This document shows positions 63,221-64,000 of a stretch of 64,000 bases of DNA, one piece after another. The stretch spans positions 42,815 to 106,814 of the forward strand of contig NZ_BANR01000019.1 of assembly GCF_000332975.1 (NCBI RefSeq). Reading direction: 5' to 3'. Under the pieces are notes generated by a model. It ran no database searches, was not told the DNA's origin, and saw nothing but the letters and a program-made list of their open reading frames with translations. The stretch is from Gordonia aichiensis NBRC 108223 (GTDB lineage Bacteria; Actinomycetota; Actinomycetes; Mycobacteriales; Mycobacteriaceae). Made by a program: the position numbers and the translations under genes. Each line of letters starts with the position of its first letter. Position 1 is the first letter of the stretch.

Positions 63221-63618
63221 TGAGCGAGCCGTCAATCGAGCAGGTTTTTATCTTCTGTGATTCGCCCCGGCACTCAAAGAGGGTTGCGGTAACCAACTTC
63301 CGACGACCGCTGTGGTCTCAGGAGCGCTGGAACGAGCACTATACGTCGCCCTTCTCGGGAAGTGGAAAAAGAGAGTCGGGCACGACGTTGGTCGATGACG
63401 CCATTCCCGAGAAGGGAATGTTCTCTCGCAATCAGCGCGTGTCACCCGATCGGGTTCGGTCTCGTTACGTCCTCGAATGCCGCAAGTGTCGAGGAATGTC
63501 ATCGGTTCCTGTGCGGGAGGAGAAGCTGTTCGCGGTTCTGAACAAACTGTCGATACACGGCGTGTCGGAAATTAGCTTAACGGGACTAGCTGCTAGCGTT
63601 GCAAGCATCTCGACCTAG
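63220..63618 (+). CDS. Small phage protein with Cys-X2-Cys
   Basis: This 132-residue protein has a Cys/His pair near the start (FCDSPRH) and ECRKCRG later, a likely zinc-ribbon layout. It starts at ATG 63220, which shares the A of the integrase TAA stop (TAATG), so translation is coupled to the integrase. No family is recognised. Its position next to the integrase suggests a role in integration, excision or its control, by inference. Confidence 0.65.
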   Translation: MSEPSIEQVFIFCDSPRHSKRVAVTNFRRPLWSQERWNEHYTSPFSGSGKRESGTTLVDDAIPEKGMFSRNQRVSPDRVRSRYVLECRKCRGMSSVPVREEKLFAVLNKLSIHGVSEISLTGLAASVASIST

Positions 63619-63630
63619 GTAGTCGAGCGT

Positions 63631-63727
63631 GGTGCCCTAAGGCATGGGCCCCGAGCTGGGACAGGGTTAATCCGCAGCATTCAAGCGCCTCAGCGGGCGG
63701 GTTACTCAAACCTGCCCTGGAGGCACC
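63631..63727 (+). promoter_or_regulatory. Foldable leader with a hairpin over the ribosome site
   Basis: GGTGCC (63631-63636) is the complement of GGCACC (63722-63727), closing an element of 97 bases. Inside, GCCTC (63687-63691) pairs with GAGGC (63720-63724), and GGGCGGGTT (63695-63703) with AACCTGCCC (63709-63717) with one G-U pair. The second arm contains the ribosome site GGAGG of the next gene (ATG 63729). It could be a translation switch or a structured RNA. Confidence 0.5.
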
Positions 63728-63728
63728 A

Positions 63729-64000
63729 ATGGCTACCGCGCCATCTTCCGTAGTCGCACACCATCGCGCTCGAGTAGGAGCGCTGTCTCGTGATCGCCAG
63801 CCCGACGACCCCGCCCTTGCGGAAGCGCGTCAGGATCTGAAAGCCGCGACGCTAGAGAGCTATGTCGCGAAGGTATTAGCGCAAGCTCCGCCCCTCACTT
63901 CCGAACAACGCGAACGAATCGCGGCTCTGCTCCGCGTCGGTCCACGACCCCAGGCCGATCACGCGGACCTCGGTCTCGTCGACGTCGATCACGACGCAAT
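63729..64000 (+). CDS. Partial phage protein, open at the window edge
   Basis: From ATG 63729 the frame is open to the end (at least 90 residues). It contains LTSEQRERIAALLRVGP, a helix seen in short accessory proteins of actinobacterial phages and elements, often near the integrase. The ribosome site GGAGG lies in the hairpin described for 63631-63727. Function is unknown. Confidence 0.55.
   Translation, partial: MATAPSSVVAHHRARVGALSRDRQPDDPALAEARQDLKAATLESYVAKVLAQAPPLTSEQRERIAALLRVGPRPQADHADLGLVDVDHDA

Larger units (their letters stand above)
61812..64000 (+). mobile_element. Left end of a prophage or integrative element (serine-integrase type)
   Basis: It starts at the break of the CoA-binding gene and continues past the window edge. 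Contents here are a serine integrase, a small Cys-containing protein, a foldable leader and a partial gene like those of actinobacterial phages. Whether it is a prophage or another integrative element cannot be told from this end. Codon and base use in 62.8-63.6 kb is visibly less GC-rich than the host genes. Confidence 0.78.

Noticed and set aside
63631..63731. tRNA-like gene ending in ACCA next to the integrase
   Set aside because: The ends pair as GGTGCC/GGCACC and the sequence ends in CCA. However, there is no canonical seven-base T loop, no anticodon arm of proper length, and the ribosome site of the next gene lies inside it.

Overview
The window is high-GC actinobacterial chromosome, most likely from a mycolic-acid-forming member of the Mycobacteriales (Gordonia/Rhodococcus/Williamsia type). 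The clues are a secreted antigen-85-like mycolyltransferase, a wax-ester synthase/DGAT, an ADH-A-like alcohol dehydrogenase, oleate hydratase, a DUF222-HNH (13E12-type) protein, F420/LLM-type oxidoreductases, many GTG starts and a candidate IdeR iron box. The genus is an inference; there is no rRNA in the window. Frames were read by eye from the sequence and family names come from recalled motifs; no database search was run.

Layout. (1) 1-3.0 kb: an OmpR-type response regulator facing, tail to tail, a histidine kinase broken by a one-base frameshift, with a PAP2 phosphatase upstream of the kinase. (2) 3.1-8.6 kb: a minus-strand operon of APC permease, DMFase-like amidohydrolase, agmatinase-family ureohydrolase and a double-module AsnC regulator, with a palindromic candidate operator in front; it looks like a catabolic island for an amide/guanidine-type nitrogen compound. 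(3) 8.6-24 kb: general metabolism, with secreted proteins, a SHOCT protein, WS/DGAT, a glutaminase-STAS fusion, DUF1206, HAD, YiaA/B, ADH, mutarotase, YceI, a flavin amine oxidase, an acyl-CoA dehydrogenase with a TetR gene, and a HIT protein. (4) 24-31 kb: a divergent DoxX/TetR pair with a clear operator, a membrane protein, a LysR pseudogene, nitronate monooxygenase, a PPOX-fold protein, a 0.7-kb gene-free repeat island with a 31-bp tandem array, cinA and an LLM oxidoreductase. (5) 31.4-38.8 kb: two convergent carotenoid operons, idi-crtB-crtI (+) against a crtA-like gene, cruF, a crtQ-like GT2 and a second CrtI-type gene (-). They suggest an acyclic, hydroxylated, glycosylated and perhaps keto carotenoid. 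(6) 38.9-61.7 kb: siderophore-interacting protein, mycolyltransferase, a ferredoxin-reductase-like flavoprotein, a CtaG-like protein, thioredoxin, a TetR/phosphotransferase/unknown cassette, an OPT transporter, oleate hydratase, several oxidoreductases, DUF222-HNH, ribokinase, a PhaC-like hydrolase, a receiver-like/TrxR-like fusion, NDH-2 and a DMT-like membrane protein. (7) 61.8 kb to the end: the left end of a prophage or integrative element with a large serine integrase, inserted into the 5' end of a CoA-binding-protein gene. A small Cys protein, a foldable leader and a partial phage gene follow.

Three genes are broken. Two (histidine kinase; 16.67-kb gene) differ from an intact frame by one base in a short homopolymer, so sequencing error must be excluded. 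The LysR gene has a large internal deletion and is a true pseudogene. The least explained parts are the DMFase-like/ureohydrolase operon, the 31-bp repeat island, the receiver-TrxR fusion and the foldable leader in the prophage.
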